From: Nocardia cyriacigeorgica
GTDB lineage: Bacteria; Actinomycetota; Actinomycetes; Mycobacteriales; Mycobacteriaceae
Length of the DNA: 64,000 nt
Assembly (NCBI RefSeq): GCF_010868145.1
Contig: NZ_JAAGUY010000002.1
Coordinates: 180,211 to 244,210 of the forward strand
Direction of reading: 5' to 3'
This document shows, piece by piece, positions 62,994 to 64,000 of this stretch. The notes beneath the pieces were generated by a model. It was not told the origin of the DNA. It did not search any database and saw nothing but the letters and a program-made list of their open reading frames with translations. Position 1 is the first letter of the stretch. Each line of letters begins with the position of its first letter. A program made the position numbers and the translations under genes.

Positions 62994-64000
62994 TCAGCGC
63001 GCGGCGTCGAACCGGATATCGGCGATAGAGGACTGGAACTGCCCGTCGGAGTTTCCGAGGCCGGTGATCCAGACCAGGACATATCGGGCGGCCTGATCGG
63101 CCTCGACGGGGATCTGGGTGACGCCGTCGACGAGGGTCGCGGTGCCGATGAGCTGAGTCTGATCGAGCGTCGGTGAGGTGGTCGGCGAGGTGCGGATCTC
63201 CACCCTGGTGCCGGGGCTGGGCGAGTTGATCGCGACATTGGTCAACTTGGCCGGGCTCGGCAGCGTGGCCAGCAGGCCGACGCCCTTCTTCAGCGCCGGG
63301 AACTGCTGGAAATACTGATCGGTGCGCCACACGGTGGACGCATTGTTGTCCAGGACGGAGCTGACGCCGCTGACGTTGTCCGGGGTGCCTTCGGGAGAGA
63401 ACACCGACACGCCCGTGACCGGGACCGGCACGCCCGCCTTGGGCGCGGGAGCACCCGGTGGCGCGGCAGGTTCGGCCGGCGCCGAATTGGCGGTGGTCAG
63501 GCCGATATTGCGTTGTTCATTGAGCGGCTCATCCGAGGCGCCGGGTGCGAAGACACTCACCATCCACCAGATGATGATGCCGACCACCAATGCGGTGAGG
63601 ATGCCGAGCCCCACCATGATCCACATCATCCGCTGCGACTTCTCCCGTTCTGCCGCAAGCAGTTCGGGATCGGCCAGCGACTCGTCGGCCGGAGCGGTGG
63701 CGCGCTGACCAAGACGCAGCACCGGAATGAAATCGGTCTTCTGATCGACCACCGAGGCCTGCTCGAGCACATGCTGCACGGTCGCAGCGGTACGCACACC
63801 CTTGTTGGGCTCGAGCGACCTGACCGCGACCGCTGAGATCTCGAACGGCACCTCCGGCCGGATCTGACGCGGTTCGACCGGAGTGCCATCGGCACCGAAA
63901 TCGGCCAACCGCAGCCCGCCGACGGTGGCGGCACTTCCGGTGACGCCGCCGGCGCGCAGCGGCCAGCGGGCGGTGATCAGTGCGTAGAGCATGGCGCCGA
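62994..64000 (-). CDS. murJ: MurJ (MviN) lipid II flippase, C-terminal part only
   Basis: The visible 335 codons are the C-terminal part. The first residues (MLYALITARWPLRAGG) belong to a pseudokinase-like region, then a disordered stretch and a single membrane helix (MMWIMVGLGILTALVVGIII). The rest is an extracellular beta-rich domain with SVLDNNASTVWRTDQYFQQF, typical of discoidin-like carbohydrate binders. This matches the fused MurJ of Mycobacteriales. The flippase domain lies beyond the right edge. 215 bases without a gene separate it from sigM. Confidence 0.85.
   Translation of the reverse strand, partial: GAMLYALITARWPLRAGGVTGSAATVGGLRLADFGADGTPVEPRQIRPEVPFEISAVAVRSLEPNKGVRTAATVQHVLEQASVVDQKTDFIPVLRLGQRATAPADESLADPELLAAEREKSQRMMWIMVGLGILTALVVGIIIWWMVSVFAPGASDEPLNEQRNIGLTTANSAPAEPAAPPGAPAPKAGVPVPVTGVSVFSPEGTPDNVSGVSSVLDNNASTVWRTDQYFQQFPALKKGVGLLATLPSPAKLTNVAINSPSPGTRVEIRTSPTTSPTLDQTQLIGTATLVDGVTQIPVEADQAARYVLVWITGLGNSDGQFQSSIADIRFDAAR

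Overview
The window joins two things: a tailed-phage prophage (position 1 to about 36,775, its left end outside the window) and the chromosomal replication-origin region of a GC-rich actinobacterium (about 36,775 to 64,000). The host gene order (murJ with a pseudokinase/extracellular C-terminus, sigM, rsmA, trxB, trxA, cwlM, GNAT, parB, parA, rsmG, khpB, yidC, yidD, rnpA, rpmH, dnaA, oriC, dnaN, recF, dciA, gyrB, gyrA, DUF3566, tRNA-Ile, DLW-39, tRNA-Ala) is that of the Mycobacteriales. Nocardia or a close relative is my best guess. The species cannot be fixed from this sequence alone.

Prophage, late genes (1-14,350, all minus strand, read from right to left): small primase-like protein, TerS, TerL, portal, a MuF head protein fused to an ADP-ribosyltransferase domain, a 54-residue ORF overlapping it, terminator, scaffold, decoration protein, major capsid protein, a set of head-tail connector proteins, tail terminator, tail tube protein, a chaperone pair joined by a -1 frameshift, and the tape measure. 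Lysis and tail-tip genes must lie beyond the left edge.

Prophage, middle (14,350-17,660): HNH nuclease, a chain of overlapping very small genes (27-67 residues), an 830-base gene-free stretch with 12-base-period repeats, and small genes on both strands separated by strong hairpin terminators. Prophage, early genes (17,655-32,856, minus strand): about 40 mostly small genes, nearly all overlapping by 1-14 bases (ATGA, TGATG, GTGA). They include RecT, a PD-(D/E)XK exonuclease, a DEDDh exonuclease, a replication-initiator-like protein and its small partner, a RusA-like resolvase, a SLOG protein, many zinc ribbons and several duplicated modules. Prophage, switch (32,629-34,745): a leftward Cro-like gene with a leaderless promoter overlapped by three operator repeats, a canonical LexA SOS box, two rightward XRE regulators and a membrane protein. 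The tyrosine integrase (35,212-36,651) faces the 3' end of tRNA-Ala, the likely attachment site.

Host part: gyrA and gyrB, an inserted epoxide-hydrolase-like gene, dciA, recF and dnaN run leftward. oriC lies between dnaN and dnaA. The rpmH-rnpA-yidD-yidC-khpB-rsmG-parA-parB group runs rightward with parS sites in and around it, and the cwlM-trxA-trxB-rsmA-sigM-murJ group runs leftward. Together these genes start replication (DnaA, DciA, DnaN, gyrase), segregate the origin (ParA, ParB, parS), insert membrane proteins (YidC) and control peptidoglycan synthesis and oxidative stress (CwlM, MurJ, SigM, thioredoxin). The prophage ends about 11 kb from oriC.

Most notable: the virion-protein/ADP-ribosyltransferase fusion with a possible partner gene, the SOS box inside the immunity region, the micro-gene cluster with its repeat-bearing neighbour region, a freshly duplicated DNA-binding domain, and paired 57-base repeats in oriC.
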